DNA of 64,000 nt from Deltaproteobacteria bacterium (GTDB lineage Bacteria > Acidobacteriota > Thermoanaerobaculia > Multivoradales > JAHZIX01): contig JAHZIX010000001.1 of assembly GCA_022601195.1 (NCBI GenBank), forward strand, positions 124,001 to 188,000, read 5' to 3'. The notes beneath the pieces were generated by a model. It was not told the DNA's origin. It made no database searches and saw only the letters and a program-made list of their open reading frames with translations. The translations under genes were made by a program, and so were the position numbers. Position 1 is the stretch's first letter. Each line of letters opens with the position of its first letter. This document shows, in pieces, positions 17,614-26,931 of the stretch.

Positions 17614-20600
17614 CTACGGAATGTAGGTCACGACCAATTGCGGGTGTCGGCTCGCGGTGCCGTTGTTCGCGGAATAAAAACCCACGTAATCGTTTCCGCC
17701 ATCGTCGTTGTCGTCGATAGCGAAAGAGATCCGTAGTTGGGTCACTCCAGACAGGTCGATAGCCCCCAGGCCGGCCGCGTTGAGGTTGCCCTCGGAGACC
17801 TGGAACTGCGCCGTCACCACGCTCATGGTGGCGACTCCGGAGGCAGATGCCGCAGCTTGGAAGTCGCTGGCGGTCAGCGCCACATCACCACCGAATCCTC
17901 CGGTGCTGATGTCCACTCCGAGATCCCCAAGAATCGTGAAAGGGTCGGTGCCCGTCGTCTGCCCACGGGTTAGCCTCAAGGTTGCCGCGGTGACCGTGGC
18001 CCCCGCCGGGATCGACGAGGTGTCGAAGGAGACGATCGCTTTGTACTGGCGATCCTGATTCGCATCGCCGGGACGCAGAGCCCGAGCACCACCGCCGGTG
18101 ATGTTTCTGGCACCGCCGACTCCACTGGTCTCATTGGATTCCCGCACCCAGCCATCGTGATCCGCGATGGAGGTGAAAGTCACCGTTACCGGCTGGACCG
18201 CCGTCACCGAGATGGAAATGGAATCCGTGCCCGTGAGGCCGCCGGAGTCGGTTGCCGAAGCGGTGATCGAGTGTGTTCCCACCGACAGCGATGAGGTACT
18301 GAAGGTACCACCGGAACCAATCGAGCCATCCAGGTCCGAAGTCCAAGCCAAGGCCGCGGAAATGTCTCCATCCTCGGTATCGTTCGCCGTTCCGGAAAAA
18401 GTCACGGAAGCACCGGAGCCGGAAGTCGAACCGTCTCCAGGAGCGGTGATATTCACCTGAGGCGGCGTATTGGCAGGCTGAGTCACGGTGATGGAGATCG
18501 CGGCAGAGCCGCTCAATCCACCGGAGTCCGTCACCGAAGCCGTGATGGTGTGAGCTCCCACCGAAAGGGAGGAGGTACTGAAGGTGCCACCGGAACCGAT
18601 GGAGCCATCCACGTTAGAAGTCCACCCCAAGGAGGCGGTGATGGTGCCGTCTTCGTTGTCGTTGGCCGTGCCGGCAAAGGTCACCGAATCACCCGACGTC
18701 GAGGTGGAACCATCCGCCGGAGCCGTGATCGTCACGACGGGAGCGGTATTGACACCATTGACGGTAACGGTGATGGAGTCCGAACCGGAGAGGCCACCGG
18801 AATCCGTCGCCGAGGCAGTAATGGTGTGGGTTCCCACCGATAGGGCCGAAGTAGAGAAAGTCCCACCGGAACCGATGGAGCCATCCAAGCTAGAGGTCCA
18901 ATTGAGGCTGCCGGAGATATCCCCATCTTCGGTGTCGTTGGCAACACCGGTAAAGGTTACCGAATCGCCATCCGAGGAAGACGAGCCGTCCGCCGGTGCC
19001 GTGATGGTCACCGTCGGCGCCGTATTGCCTGGTCCACAGTTGGACTCACCACCGGTAATGGCCACATCATCGATGAACCAGCCGGTGAAGTTGTTGGAAA
19101 CGCTATCCCCGGAGTTGAAGACGAAGCGAACCTGAATACTCTGCCCCGCAAACGCTGCCAAGGAGATGTCCCCGCTGTTCACCCAAGCCGCCGTGGATGC
19201 CGTGGACGAGTCGAGGGCGAAGACGGTGGTGGTGCCGCTGGAGGAAACGATCTCCACTTCCGTGCGGTCGAAGTTTCCGTTGAAGCTCTCTACCACTCGG
19301 TAGTACTGGAAGCTCAGCACGCTGTTGGCGGTGATTCCGGAAATCGACGGAGAGGTCAGATTACCGGTGGTCGTAGCTCCCGTATCGTAGTTACAGCTGG
19401 CGTCCTGACCATAATAGAAGGAGTTCACCGCCGAGGAATATCCAGGGCTAGCACAGGCGGAATTGGCCGTCTTGTGCCACAGACCCGAGGTCGTCCAAGC
19501 GCTGGTGTCCCCTTCGAAGTCATCAGTGAAATCCGTACCGGATCCATCATCCACGAACACCGTCACCGAGTCACTGGCGCTGCCGCAAGTGGTCGAGGCG
19601 GTCACGGTGTAGGTCGTGGTCGCCGCAGGGGTGACCGTGATCTGTGCTGTCGTTTCGCCCCCAGGCGCCCAGCTGTAGGTATTGCTGGGTTGTGCAGCGG
19701 TACCGATGGTCGCCGAGTCCCCTTGGCAGACGACCGGGTCCGGCCCAGCGTCGGCGATGGGTTGGGGCGAGCATTGGCAAGCAGCGGGAACGGAAAAACC
19801 GTTGGTAGGGTTGGTGCTTCCGGAGCCGCCGGACACGGCGTCGGTGCCGAGACCGAAATCAGCGAAGGCCTGCCAAATGTCGCAAACATCGGCACCACCG
19901 AAGCTATCCGTCGCCGCCTGGATGATGCCATCCCGGTTGTTGACGAAAGTCGGAGAGCAGGCCGTGTTCTTCAAGCCCTCGTTGATGTAGAAAAGGGCTC
20001 GCTTATTGCCTGCCTCGTTGGGATCGTTGATGTCAAAGTTGACCAAGTCCCCCTCGAAGCCCCATTTGTCGACCAAAGCCCAATAGACCTCCCAGGCCCC
20101 TTGGGCCCACCGGGAGCCAACCCCATGGGGAATACTGGAACCACTGATGGATTCGTAGGTCCAATTGTTGATGCCGCTATCCGTGGAATAGGGCAGATCG
20201 CGAATGGTGGTCGTCGCGTTGAAAAGATAGGAACCGAGCCCCCGAGCCAGGGTGCTGGTATGAGATGCCTCCGCCGTGTAGACGAGAGCGAGCCAATCGG
20301 ACCAGCCTTCACCAGCTTGCTGGGAGTTGTTCAAGCAGCTGGAGTTACCCGGACCGCCCACCTGCCGAATGGAGATACCGTGGCCGTACTCATGAACGAT
20401 CACGCCGTTGTCGTAGTCGCCGTCTCGAGCCGGGCTGGCGTTGGTGCACAGAAACATCTGCATGCGAGGATTCCCACCGTCCGTGGGAGTCGCGAAGTTT
20501 GCGTTGCAATTGCCGGAGCCATCCTGAGCATCGGCGTTGACCCCGTCGGAGCCGGCCCCACCGTTGCCAAAGTTGTTCTCCTGAAAGTTACCGCCAACTT

Positions 20601-21822
20601 CGTCGAAGCCGTACTGGTACTGGACGTCATGAATGAGGTTGTTCCAATAGAACAGGTTGGCAATGGCAGCAGGGGTGCTGGCGGAAGGAGCTGCAGTGAG
20701 ATCGATGGCGAAGTCACAGGTCGTCCCGGAGCAGGTCGGCTCCGGGGTATCGCAGCCGTTGTTGGCGTTGGCATCCGCGCAGGAATGAACGTTGTTGCCG
20801 CTCATCACTCCACCGGTGAACCAGCCATTGGGGGAAGCCGTAGCATTCTCCGGATTGACGATCAACGACCGAGCATCCGCGGGTGGCAATGGAGTCGTCG
20901 CATCCGGGCTTTCCAGCGGCTCAGGATAGACTCGATAGGTGCCCGAGTTCGTCCAGTCGAAGCGCGTCCAGATCTGCCCCGTAGCAGCGTCCACGGTCAT
21001 GTCGTACCAGTGGTTTCCATCGACGGTGACGACTTGGAAGTTCCACACCAAACGAGCATCGCCCTCCCGAATGGGCAGCCACATGAGCTGAGCTTCGATG
21101 GGTTCCACGGAAAAGCCTCGGGCGGAGAAAACCGTTTTCTGCCGAGGATCGTCGTCAGTGGCAGCCCGCTCTTGGGTGAGCCGTGGACGGGGGATCTGGA
21201 GATGGTCGGCTGCACCCTGAATGGCATCTGACGCGCTGAGGGCTGGTGTCGAGCTGTTTACCGCCGAAGCCAGACTGTTCAGAAACGCATTGTTGACACT
21301 GAGAATCTTGCCATCCCGGTTGACGTTGATCTGCAACTGACCGTTGTACAGAGGAAGACCCTGATGGAGCTGGCGGAGGTAGATATGGGTTGCTCCTCCG
21401 ACCTCGCTATGGACCACATCCGTGACCTCATAGCTGCCTAGGCCCGAGTAGGACAATCCCAAGAGGTCGAGATTCTGTCGTAAATAGTCCATGGCCACTT
21501 CCATGGCGTCGAATCGACCCTTCGGACCGTTGGTGAGGTAGCCAGCTTGGTTGTAGAGGGTTCGCGGAGCACTGGCAGTGGGCTCATAGGTCACTGCCAG
21601 ATCCATCGACAGACTTCGTGCCCTTTCCACCGCCTGCTGCTGTGCCGTGGTCGGTGTCGCAGAAAAACCAACATTGTGATTGACCCGGGCATCGAAATTG
21701 CGAGCCTCATGGCGATCGCTCGATTCCGGAGCCGCCGCCCAGGACGCTCCCGCGGCCAACATGGCCACCGATAAGGCAAGGGCGATCCCCCACCTATTTC
21801 TACCAACGCGAGGTGTCTTCAT
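17614..21822 (-). CDS. Secreted fungalysin (M36) metalloprotease with Ig-like repeats and a C-terminal DNRLRE-like domain
   Basis: A 1402-residue protein starting at an ATG preceded by AGGAG, with a signal peptide (about 1-28, ending SWAAA). A propeptide with FTP/PepSY features (LPLYNGQLQINVNRDGKIL) comes first. The M36 catalytic domain has HEYGH (477-481) and the downstream GEGWSDW that supplies the third zinc ligand. Next are a PKD-like domain (QPIADAGPD...), a MAM/immune-inhibitor-like segment (FTDDFEGDTSAW), and three nearly identical 90-95-residue Ig-like repeats starting NTAPxVTITAPADGS (about 935-1220). The end resembles a DNRLRE-type carbohydrate-binding or structural domain. It is most likely an exported degradative protease. 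Confidence 0.92.
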   Translation of the reverse strand: MKTPRVGRNRWGIALALSVAMLAAGASWAAAPESSDRHEARNFDARVNHNVGFSATPTTAQQQAVERARSLSMDLAVTYEPTASAPRTLYNQAGYLTNGPKGRFDAMEVAMDYLRQNLDLLGLSYSGLGSYEVTDVVHSEVGGATHIYLRQLHQGLPLYNGQLQINVNRDGKILSVNNAFLNSLASAVNSSTPALSASDAIQGAADHLQIPRPRLTQERAATDDDPRQKTVFSARGFSVEPIEAQLMWLPIREGDARLVWNFQVVTVDGNHWYDMTVDAATGQIWTRFDWTNSGTYRVYPEPLESPDATTPLPPADARSLIVNPENATASPNGWFTGGVMSGNNVHSCADANANNGCDTPEPTCSGTTCDFAIDLTAAPSASTPAAIANLFYWNNLIHDVQYQYGFDEVGGNFQENNFGNGGAGSDGVNADAQDGSGNCNANFATPTDGGNPRMQMFLCTNASPARDGDYDNGVIVHEYGHGISIRQVGGPGNSSCLNNSQQAGEGWSDWLALVYTAEASHTSTLARGLGSYLFNATTTIRDLPYSTDSGINNWTYESISGSSIPHGVGSRWAQGAWEVYWALVDKWGFEGDLVNFDINDPNEAGNKRALFYINEGLKNTACSPTFVNNRDGIIQAATDSFGGADVCDIWQAFADFGLGTDAVSGGSGSTNPTNGFSVPAACQCSPQPIADAGPDPVVCQGDSATIGTAAQPSNTYSWAPGGETTAQITVTPAATTTYTVTASTTCGSASDSVTVFVDDGSGTDFTDDFEGDTSAWTTSGLWHKTANSACASPGYSSAVNSFYYGQDASCNYDTGATTTGNLTSPSISGITANSVLSFQYYRVVESFNGNFDRTEVEIVSSSGTTTVFALDSSTASTAAWVNSGDISLAAFAGQSIQVRFVFNSGDSVSNNFTGWFIDDVAITGGESNCGPGNTAPTVTITAPADGSSSSDGDSVTFTGVANDTEDGDISGSLNWTSSLDGSIGSGGTFSTSALSVGTHTITASATDSGGLSGSDSITVTVNGVNTAPVVTITAPADGSTSTSGDSVTFAGTANDNEDGTITASLGWTSNVDGSIGSGGTFSTSSLSVGAHTITASVTDSGGLSGSAAISITVTQPANTPPQVNITAPGDGSTSGSGASVTFSGTANDTEDGDISAALAWTSDLDGSIGSGGTFSTSSLSVGTHSITASATDSGGLTGTDSISISVTAVQPVTVTFTSIADHDGWVRESNETSGVGGARNITGGGARALRPGDANQDRQYKAIVSFDTSSIPAGATVTAATLRLTRGQTTGTDPFTILGDLGVDISTGGFGGDVALTASDFQAAASASGVATMSVVTAQFQVSEGNLNAAGLGAIDLSGVTQLRISFAIDDNDDGGNDYVGFYSANNGTASRHPQLVVTYIP

Positions 21823-22376
21823 CCGTTTCTCCTGTGTTTTTTGGCATTGCCTGTATCGAGGCAGAGCCACCGATGTTTTCTTGTCCTGGGGCTACGCCGC
21901 AGAAGATTTGTTGCTCTCCTCAGCGCAGCTCTTCCCAAAGAAGTAGCTAGAGCTTCTAGATGCCCAAGCAGAAGCCAGCTGCAGAGAGATAGACAATCTC
22001 TCCACAGAGAAGTTCAGCTCAGCAGCTTCAGCTCGTGGAACCCGATCCAAGATCAAAAATGGGACGCCATATTCATACCTCACCTGGAACCATGACTCAA
22101 GTACTTCTAAAGGCTTTCAAGAGAACATTCTCTCTTTTCAATGCGGAAGAAGTCTCTGTCCTACAGAAGGCATCAGTGCTAAGGGAAGGAGTTTGCCCGC
22201 GTACCACCTACGGCTCGACCAGAGGCCTATCTACAAAGGTGAAATGATCGATCCTTCTTCGTTGGGAAAAAGAATTCCCACTGACCACAGATCCTTGGAG
22301 GAAGGAATCGGAGCGAAGGAAGCCGCAGATGCCGGTGGAACCGCTGCCGCAGTAGAAAGTTGGCGAGCAATGAGAG
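21823..22376. other. Intergenic region of 554 bp
   Basis: Between two minus-strand genes. The upstream region of the fungalysin gene is here; no gene is supported. A copy of the dispersed 3' repeat occupies 22296-22371. Confidence 0.5.
22296..22371 (-). repeat. Dispersed 3' repeat, copy R1
   Basis: On the minus strand, starting 6 nt after the glycosylasparaginase stop, GCTCGCCAACTTTCTACTGC and then CGGCAG... match copy R4 at about 24 of 26 positions; a second conserved block (CGATTCC) follows about 40 nt later. It belongs to the family discussed in the findings. Confidence 0.55.
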
Positions 22377-23498
22377 CTAGCTAGCAACGATGGGGAAAGC
22401 GACGGCACAGGCTTCCAAGCGCGCTCCCCGGGAATCGCAGACGGCAAACTTGGCATCCCCGGGCTTGCCTCGTAAGGTTGCCGAGCCATAGAGGCCGTCT
22501 CGCCGCAAGGCATAGAAGGTGAGGCCAAAGCCTGGGCGATCCCCATCCCACAAAGTCGGTTGCCATCGGGATTGGCGATAGGCCTGCTTGGCCACTCGGC
22601 GTAGAGCGAACAGGCAAGCTTCTTCAGGGGTGTCTCCAGAGCGCATTCGTTCCACCACCAACCAGGATCCGCCGGAATGTATCGCCGCCTCTCCCCGACC
22701 GGTACCGCCAGCGCTCCCCACTTCGTTGTCACAGTAGAGACCGCAGCCGATGAGCGGCGAGTCACCGATGCGACCGGGAATCTTGAAGGCCAAACCACTG
22801 GTCGTCGTACAGCAGCCGAGATCTCCATTGGGAGCCAAGGCAGAACAGTGAATGGTGCCCCAGGGGCGCGCTTCGCCCTGGAGTGCCGGATCTGCTGGGT
22901 CCGTATCCCCAAGAGGCCAGAGGCGGTCGTCTCCGGAGCGCTTGGCCCGCCACTTGAGCCAGATCTGCCGCGCCCGATCCGTCAGCAACTCTTCTTCCGG
23001 GAAGCCATGCTCCAAAGCGAAGCGCTTGGCTCCCTTCCCCACCAGGTTCACATGGTCGGTGCGGTCCATCACCAGCTCCGCAACCTGAGCCGGGTGTTTG
23101 ATGCCCTCCAGGCAAGCTACCGATCCGGCGTTGTGGGCTGGGCCATCCATACAGGCCGCATCCAGTTGCACCACTCCGTCCTCGTTGGGAAGGCCGCCGT
23201 AGCCGACACTCAGATCGTCTGGATCCGCTTCCACACCAGCGACTCCCCGCACCGCGGCACTAACCGGCCGCACTTTCTTCCCCATCCAGGTCACCGCCTC
23301 GGCTACGGTTCCCAAACCATTGGAGGAGGCGATCGCCAGGGAACCTCCCTTGGGCCGAATCGGCTCTCCTCCGGCGTTCCAGGGCAAAGCTCCCGCCACC
23401 AATCCTGCGCCGGCGGTCTTCAATAGCTTTCGGCGATCGATGCCGGTACCTCGAGTCTGGCTCGAAAAATCTTCGTCGTTACGGGAATCTCGGCTCAT
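22377..23498 (-). CDS. Tat-exported N4-(beta-N-acetylglucosaminyl)-L-asparaginase (glycosylasparaginase)
   Basis: A 373-residue Ntn-hydrolase. Family signatures run through the protein: GVAGVEADPDDLSVGYGG, LDAACMDG, GSVACLEGIKHP, a WGTIHCSALA segment with the Thr that becomes the N-terminal nucleophile after self-cleavage, GDSPLIGCGLYCDNEVGS, and GRGEAAIHSGGSWLV. The enzyme cleaves the GlcNAc-Asn bond of glycopeptides. The N-terminus carries a twin-arginine signal (DRRKLLKTAGAGLVAGALP), so it is probably exported folded to the periplasm. The ATG follows GGAGG. Export of this enzyme fits the neighbouring secreted proteases in a glycoprotein-scavenging role; that link is inference. Confidence 0.92.
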   Translation of the reverse strand: MSRDSRNDEDFSSQTRGTGIDRRKLLKTAGAGLVAGALPWNAGGEPIRPKGGSLAIASSNGLGTVAEAVTWMGKKVRPVSAAVRGVAGVEADPDDLSVGYGGLPNEDGVVQLDAACMDGPAHNAGSVACLEGIKHPAQVAELVMDRTDHVNLVGKGAKRFALEHGFPEEELLTDRARQIWLKWRAKRSGDDRLWPLGDTDPADPALQGEARPWGTIHCSALAPNGDLGCCTTTSGLAFKIPGRIGDSPLIGCGLYCDNEVGSAGGTGRGEAAIHSGGSWLVVERMRSGDTPEEACLFALRRVAKQAYRQSRWQPTLWDGDRPGFGLTFYALRRDGLYGSATLRGKPGDAKFAVCDSRGARLEACAVAFPIVAS

Positions 23499-23862
23499 GG
23501 TTCCTCCATTCCCACGCTGTGTGGAAAAAGCTCAAAGGCAAAAGGATCGGCGATGTTGGCAATGAAAGCGCTGAAAAATCGTAACACGACACCAGCAGAG
23601 CGCTCTCGAGGCTTCCCAGGGAAGAAATGGTCAGCTGTTCGGCCTCCGTTGCACGGGGCCCTGGAGCAGAAGGAGCTCTCCCCCGCAGCAGAAGGGCGGA
23701 TTGGGTAATCCGAAACTAAGGTCCCTCTACACTGATGTAGCATGGTCTAAAAGCAGGACCCAAAACAGCCTCTAGAAGCGGGATCTAAAGCCAGGATCTG
23801 ACAGCCAGGATCTGACAGCAAGACCCCGCCAACGATTCTCACCAGCCCCGAGGAGCCCATTC
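23499..23862. other. Divergent intergenic region with a short tandem repeat
   Basis: Promoter region shared by the glycosylasparaginase and the SAP-like gene. It holds two perfect copies of a 14-bp unit (GCCAGGATCTGACA, about 23790-23817) flanked by partial copies. No gene is supported. Confidence 0.5.
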
Positions 23863-24936
23863 GTGCCACCAACCGAACCACCTTCCCCCCCGAGCCCCAA
23901 AGAGATCAAAGATCTCCATCGCCTCGCCGCAGGCATTATTCGAACCCAGGGAAATCGCTTTATCAAGGAGCTGTTGCGCGCCAAGAAGATTCCTATTGGC
24001 AGCAACAAGGCCGATTTCGAACGCAATCTCAAATCCGCCATCGAGCAAGGCCAGCTCCGCCTGGCCGATGTCGAGGCCTGGCTAGAGAAGGTCGAAGGCT
24101 GGGGCGACCAACACGTTTATCTCTACAACCTTTCGCCGCAAATCCAGGCCAAGCTTGATCCGGTAGCCATCTCCAAGAAAGTCAGGGAAGCCGCTTTGAC
24201 GGAGTTGTGGAACAAGCCGACCCTCTTGGAATTTCCGGAAGCCCCCACCCTCACTTCCATTGCCTTCAAGGATTCCGTGCTCCGCCTTGTGTGGCAGGAA
24301 TCCTCTCCCGGTTGGACTCCCGTACCCAACAAGAACTACACCCAGCAGGAGGGCCTCGACTTCTATGAGTACCGGGCCTTTCGTAAAGTGGAACGACGAG
24401 CTGTCACCCGCTTCGAAGCCCACTTACCCCTCGGCCTGGGCGCCCTCTTCGTGGCCAAGCCCATTCAGGGAGGAGAACACCAGGCAGCCGTCGCCGAGGT
24501 CAAACGGGTCCTCGACCTATTGATCCCCCTGAAGGAACTAGAAACCAACCAGGTAGATATCTCCGTCGTGTCTCGGAATCTCGATCAGCGCAACATCCCC
24601 ACAAAGAAACGCCCCAAGCCGAGTGTTCGCACCCAAAAATCCCGCCTCGCGGCCGGCGGCTCCTACGTCGAGTTCGCTGCGAGCTCCAAGGACAAGGCCT
24701 ACTGGCAGGAGCCAGCGATCCAGGGTGTCCGTAAGTCAGTGCGGACCCAGCAACAGCTCAACGCCTTTCAAGGCATGGACGGAGTATTCCTATTCCAACC
24801 GGGATCGGCCAAAGGCTCCTTGAGCCGGCCTCTGCGAGTGCAACTCTATGGCCGCAATGATCGCATTCGTCTGTGGGCTCAGATGGATGCTGGGGAAGTC
24901 TGGAAGATCCTCACCGACCTGGCAACCTATCAATGA
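23863..24936 (+). CDS. Protein of unknown function with SAP-like N-terminal domain
   Basis: A 357-residue protein whose family I do not recognise. Residues about 17-60 (LHRLAAGIIRTQGNRF, IKELLRAKKIPIGSNKADFE) look like a SAP-type helix-extended-helix motif, a fold often used to bind DNA or tether proteins. The rest is mixed alpha/beta with no clear catalytic signature; the middle contains a basic, linker-like segment (KKRPKPSVRTQKSR). No signal peptide or membrane helix is present. The start is a GTG with GAGGAG 8 nt upstream. The gene for a zinc-ribbon alpha/beta-hydrolase with C-terminal membrane helices follows 68 nt later on the same strand, so the two are probably one unit. Confidence 0.7.
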   Translation: MPPTEPPSPPSPKEIKDLHRLAAGIIRTQGNRFIKELLRAKKIPIGSNKADFERNLKSAIEQGQLRLADVEAWLEKVEGWGDQHVYLYNLSPQIQAKLDPVAISKKVREAALTELWNKPTLLEFPEAPTLTSIAFKDSVLRLVWQESSPGWTPVPNKNYTQQEGLDFYEYRAFRKVERRAVTRFEAHLPLGLGALFVAKPIQGGEHQAAVAEVKRVLDLLIPLKELETNQVDISVVSRNLDQRNIPTKKRPKPSVRTQKSRLAAGGSYVEFAASSKDKAYWQEPAIQGVRKSVRTQQQLNAFQGMDGVFLFQPGSAKGSLSRPLRVQLYGRNDRIRLWAQMDAGEVWKILTDLATYQ

Positions 24937-25004
24937 CGAAGCGCCAAAAAGGAAAGGCTTTCCAGACCAAGGCATGAGAACCACCCCATGAGAGAACCCA
25001 AGTT

Positions 25005-26351
25005 ATGACCGCCCCCAAATCTGGCAGCTCCTGGTTAGGTATCGGCAGCCTCTTTGTCGAGCCACCGGAAGACTTCTGGCCCGCTTTCTCGACCGCTCAC
25101 TCATTCACGGACAATGCCGCTCAGATCGAGGAGTTGAAGCTGCAGTCGGAGCACCGCGCCAACGAGTTCTCCGTCCCCACTCTTCCCCCTCCTGAGGGAG
25201 AGGCAACCAGGATCCTCGATGCGTTTGCCGCCGAAGGCTGGGTGGAGAAGGAAGAGAGATGGTGCTGTCCCCAATGCCAAGAGCAGCTCGGGGAGGCCGA
25301 GGCTCAGGAACCCACTTGCCCCAGTTGCGAGGTCCTTTTCCAGGACCATGGCGGCCTAGTTCAGGAGACCGTCTACGTGCGGGACTTGGCAGCGATTCGG
25401 CCCGTGGACTGGGTCGTGGCCATCCACGGGATGAATACGGCTGGAGCCTGGCAGGAGGAATTCAGTTGGCTCATGGGATCCACCTGGGGAAGGTCGGTGC
25501 CGGTAGCGGTGTACAAATACGGCATCGTGATCACCGGGGTCCTGCTTTTCTGGCGCCGTCGCCAGCTATTGAGTGACTTCCGGGCCAAGCTCGACAAGTT
25601 GCGCCAACAGGCGGTAGCCCAGAACCTCTCCGACTGCCCGGATCTCATCGCCCACAGCTTCGGCACCTGGCTCTTTGGCCACCTGCTCGAGGGGGAGTTG
25701 CATCGCCCCAAAGAAGAACGGCTCCGCTTCGGCCGCGTCATTCTCACCGGCTGCGTCTTGAGGCCCGATTTTGATTGGCAGAAGATGCGAGACGCTGGTC
25801 TCGTCGAAGAGGTCCTCAATCACTATGGCACCAAAGACCCGGTGGTTCCCGTGGCCCACCTTGCCATCGTCCGCTCCGGCCCTTCCGGGCGGCGCGGCTT
25901 CGACAGCGAGCAAGTGTGGAATATCCGTGCCGCGAACTACGGCCATAGCAGCCTCTTTGCCATCGATCGCTTCGTCGTCGACGGCAAACCTCTTCAAAAG
26001 ACTCCCGGAGAAAACGGTGTCCGCCACCTGGAACACTCCTACCAACGCTACTGGCGCCCCTTTCTGACCTTACCGGCAGAGGAGCTCGGCCGAATTCCCG
26101 ATCGAGCCAACCCCAAGCATCCCTGGAAGGCTCTTCCCTGGCCCTTGAGCGGCAACCTCTTTCCCTACCTGGCCGTCCCCCTGCTCCTGGCGCTCATCGT
26201 CTTTCTCGTCCCCTGCCTCCATCGCCTCCTCGACCCCATCCAGGGAGCCACCAAAACCTTCCTGAAATACGGTGGTCTAGGATTGTTGGCGGTTCTATCA
26301 ACGACCGGTCTCATCTTCCTGGGTCGCTGGATTCTAGGGCGAGGTCACTAG
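25005..26351 (+). CDS. Alpha/beta-hydrolase with N-terminal zinc ribbon and two C-terminal membrane helices
   Basis: A 448-residue protein. A zinc ribbon is formed by two CxxC pairs (Cys 88/91 and 105/108). The hydrolase domain begins at VDWVVAIHGMN, the oxyanion strand, followed by a nucleophile elbow AHSFGT (Ser 218), an acid in HYGTKDPVVP (Asp 278) and a histidine in NYGHSSLF (His 314): a complete catalytic triad. Two hydrophobic helices close the protein (about 381-402 and 419-443), so it is probably anchored in the inner membrane with the catalytic part in the cytoplasm. The combination is unlike housekeeping lipases. It is paired with the SAP-like gene upstream. Substrate unknown; phospholipid or lipid ester is a guess. 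Confidence 0.78.
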   Translation: MTAPKSGSSWLGIGSLFVEPPEDFWPAFSTAHSFTDNAAQIEELKLQSEHRANEFSVPTLPPPEGEATRILDAFAAEGWVEKEERWCCPQCQEQLGEAEAQEPTCPSCEVLFQDHGGLVQETVYVRDLAAIRPVDWVVAIHGMNTAGAWQEEFSWLMGSTWGRSVPVAVYKYGIVITGVLLFWRRRQLLSDFRAKLDKLRQQAVAQNLSDCPDLIAHSFGTWLFGHLLEGELHRPKEERLRFGRVILTGCVLRPDFDWQKMRDAGLVEEVLNHYGTKDPVVPVAHLAIVRSGPSGRRGFDSEQVWNIRAANYGHSSLFAIDRFVVDGKPLQKTPGENGVRHLEHSYQRYWRPFLTLPAEELGRIPDRANPKHPWKALPWPLSGNLFPYLAVPLLLALIVFLVPCLHRLLDPIQGATKTFLKYGGLGLLAVLSTTGLIFLGRWILGRGH

Positions 26352-26393
26352 CTCTTGATACGATGTCATTATGATATCCGCTGAGTTTCCGAA

Positions 26394-26601
26394 ATGACTC
26401 TCGAAGATGCAACAGAAGTTCTAGCTGCTTTGGTAGGAGCAGGAGTGGATTTCGTGGTGATCGGATCTATGGCCATGGCAGCGCAGGGCCTTCCCCGAGC
26501 AACCCATGATGCTCTACCGTATGAAGAAGGACACAGTTCGTCCCCAGGATGGCGCCGATGCAGCAAGGCTTCGCGAAGCCTTTGAACTGGGAGATGACTA
26601 A
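26394..26601 (+). pseudogene. Internally deleted nucleotidyltransferase (MNT/AbiEii-like) gene
   Basis: The first frame gives a typical N-terminus of an AbiEii/MNT-type nucleotidyltransferase: a leading helix, then VDFVVIGSMAMAAQGLPRATHD. Immediately after this the family pattern stops. From 26509, in the next frame, the sequence reads MLYRMKKDTVRPQDGADAAR followed by a short end, which fits the C-terminus of the same family (Lys/Arg-rich, RPxDxxDxxxL). The middle, about 130 residues including most of the active site, is missing, and the deletion shifted the frame near 26503-26510. The gene is therefore probably dead. Its TAA overlaps the ATG of the next small gene. Confidence 0.65.
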
Positions 26602-26831
26602 TGTCGGTGCGCAAGTTCAAATCAGTAGAAGAGATGCCCAGCGCAAGACCCAAGCAGCCGCTCGACCCCGATAACCTTAAGATCGCCTGCGAATTGAGCG
26701 AGCTGGCCTATGCGCTCCATCCCTGGAGGTTCGAACCAGGCCTAAGAAAGTTTCGCTCCGTAGAAGAAGCGGACCTTGCTCGACGTCAATGGCAGAAGCA
26801 GCAGCTTAGAAGACCGGCTGCAATCGATTGA
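26601..26831 (+). CDS. Small partner protein of the broken nucleotidyltransferase
   Basis: A 76-residue protein with two similar halves: VRKFKSVEEMP near the start and LRKFRSVEEAD near the end, separated by IACELSELAYALHPWRFEPG. Small proteins of this kind are, to my recollection, often encoded next to stand-alone nucleotidyltransferases in putative toxin-antitoxin modules; that is remembered, not searched. Its ATG overlaps the stop of the nucleotidyltransferase remnant (TAATG), so it was translationally coupled. It is intact although the partner is not. Role unknown, possibly the antitoxin or toxin half of the module. Confidence 0.6.
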   Translation: MSVRKFKSVEEMPSARPKQPLDPDNLKIACELSELAYALHPWRFEPGLRKFRSVEEADLARRQWQKQQLRRPAAID

Positions 26832-26931
26832 CATTCGAACAGGGGTGCGGACCACCGGGGTTCGTGCTTCAGGGTTGTCCTACCCCTCACCGCCTTTTTC
26901 TCACCACCTCTCCAATCCTATGTCCCAAAGG

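Noticed and set aside
19474-21231. A 585-codon open frame on the plus strand
   Set aside because: It is antisense to the fungalysin catalytic domain and has no recognisable protein features.
23637-23710. A further copy of the dispersed 3' repeat
   Set aside because: Only CTTCTGCTGCGG and a short second block match, the spacing differs, and it is not at a gene end; too weak to count.
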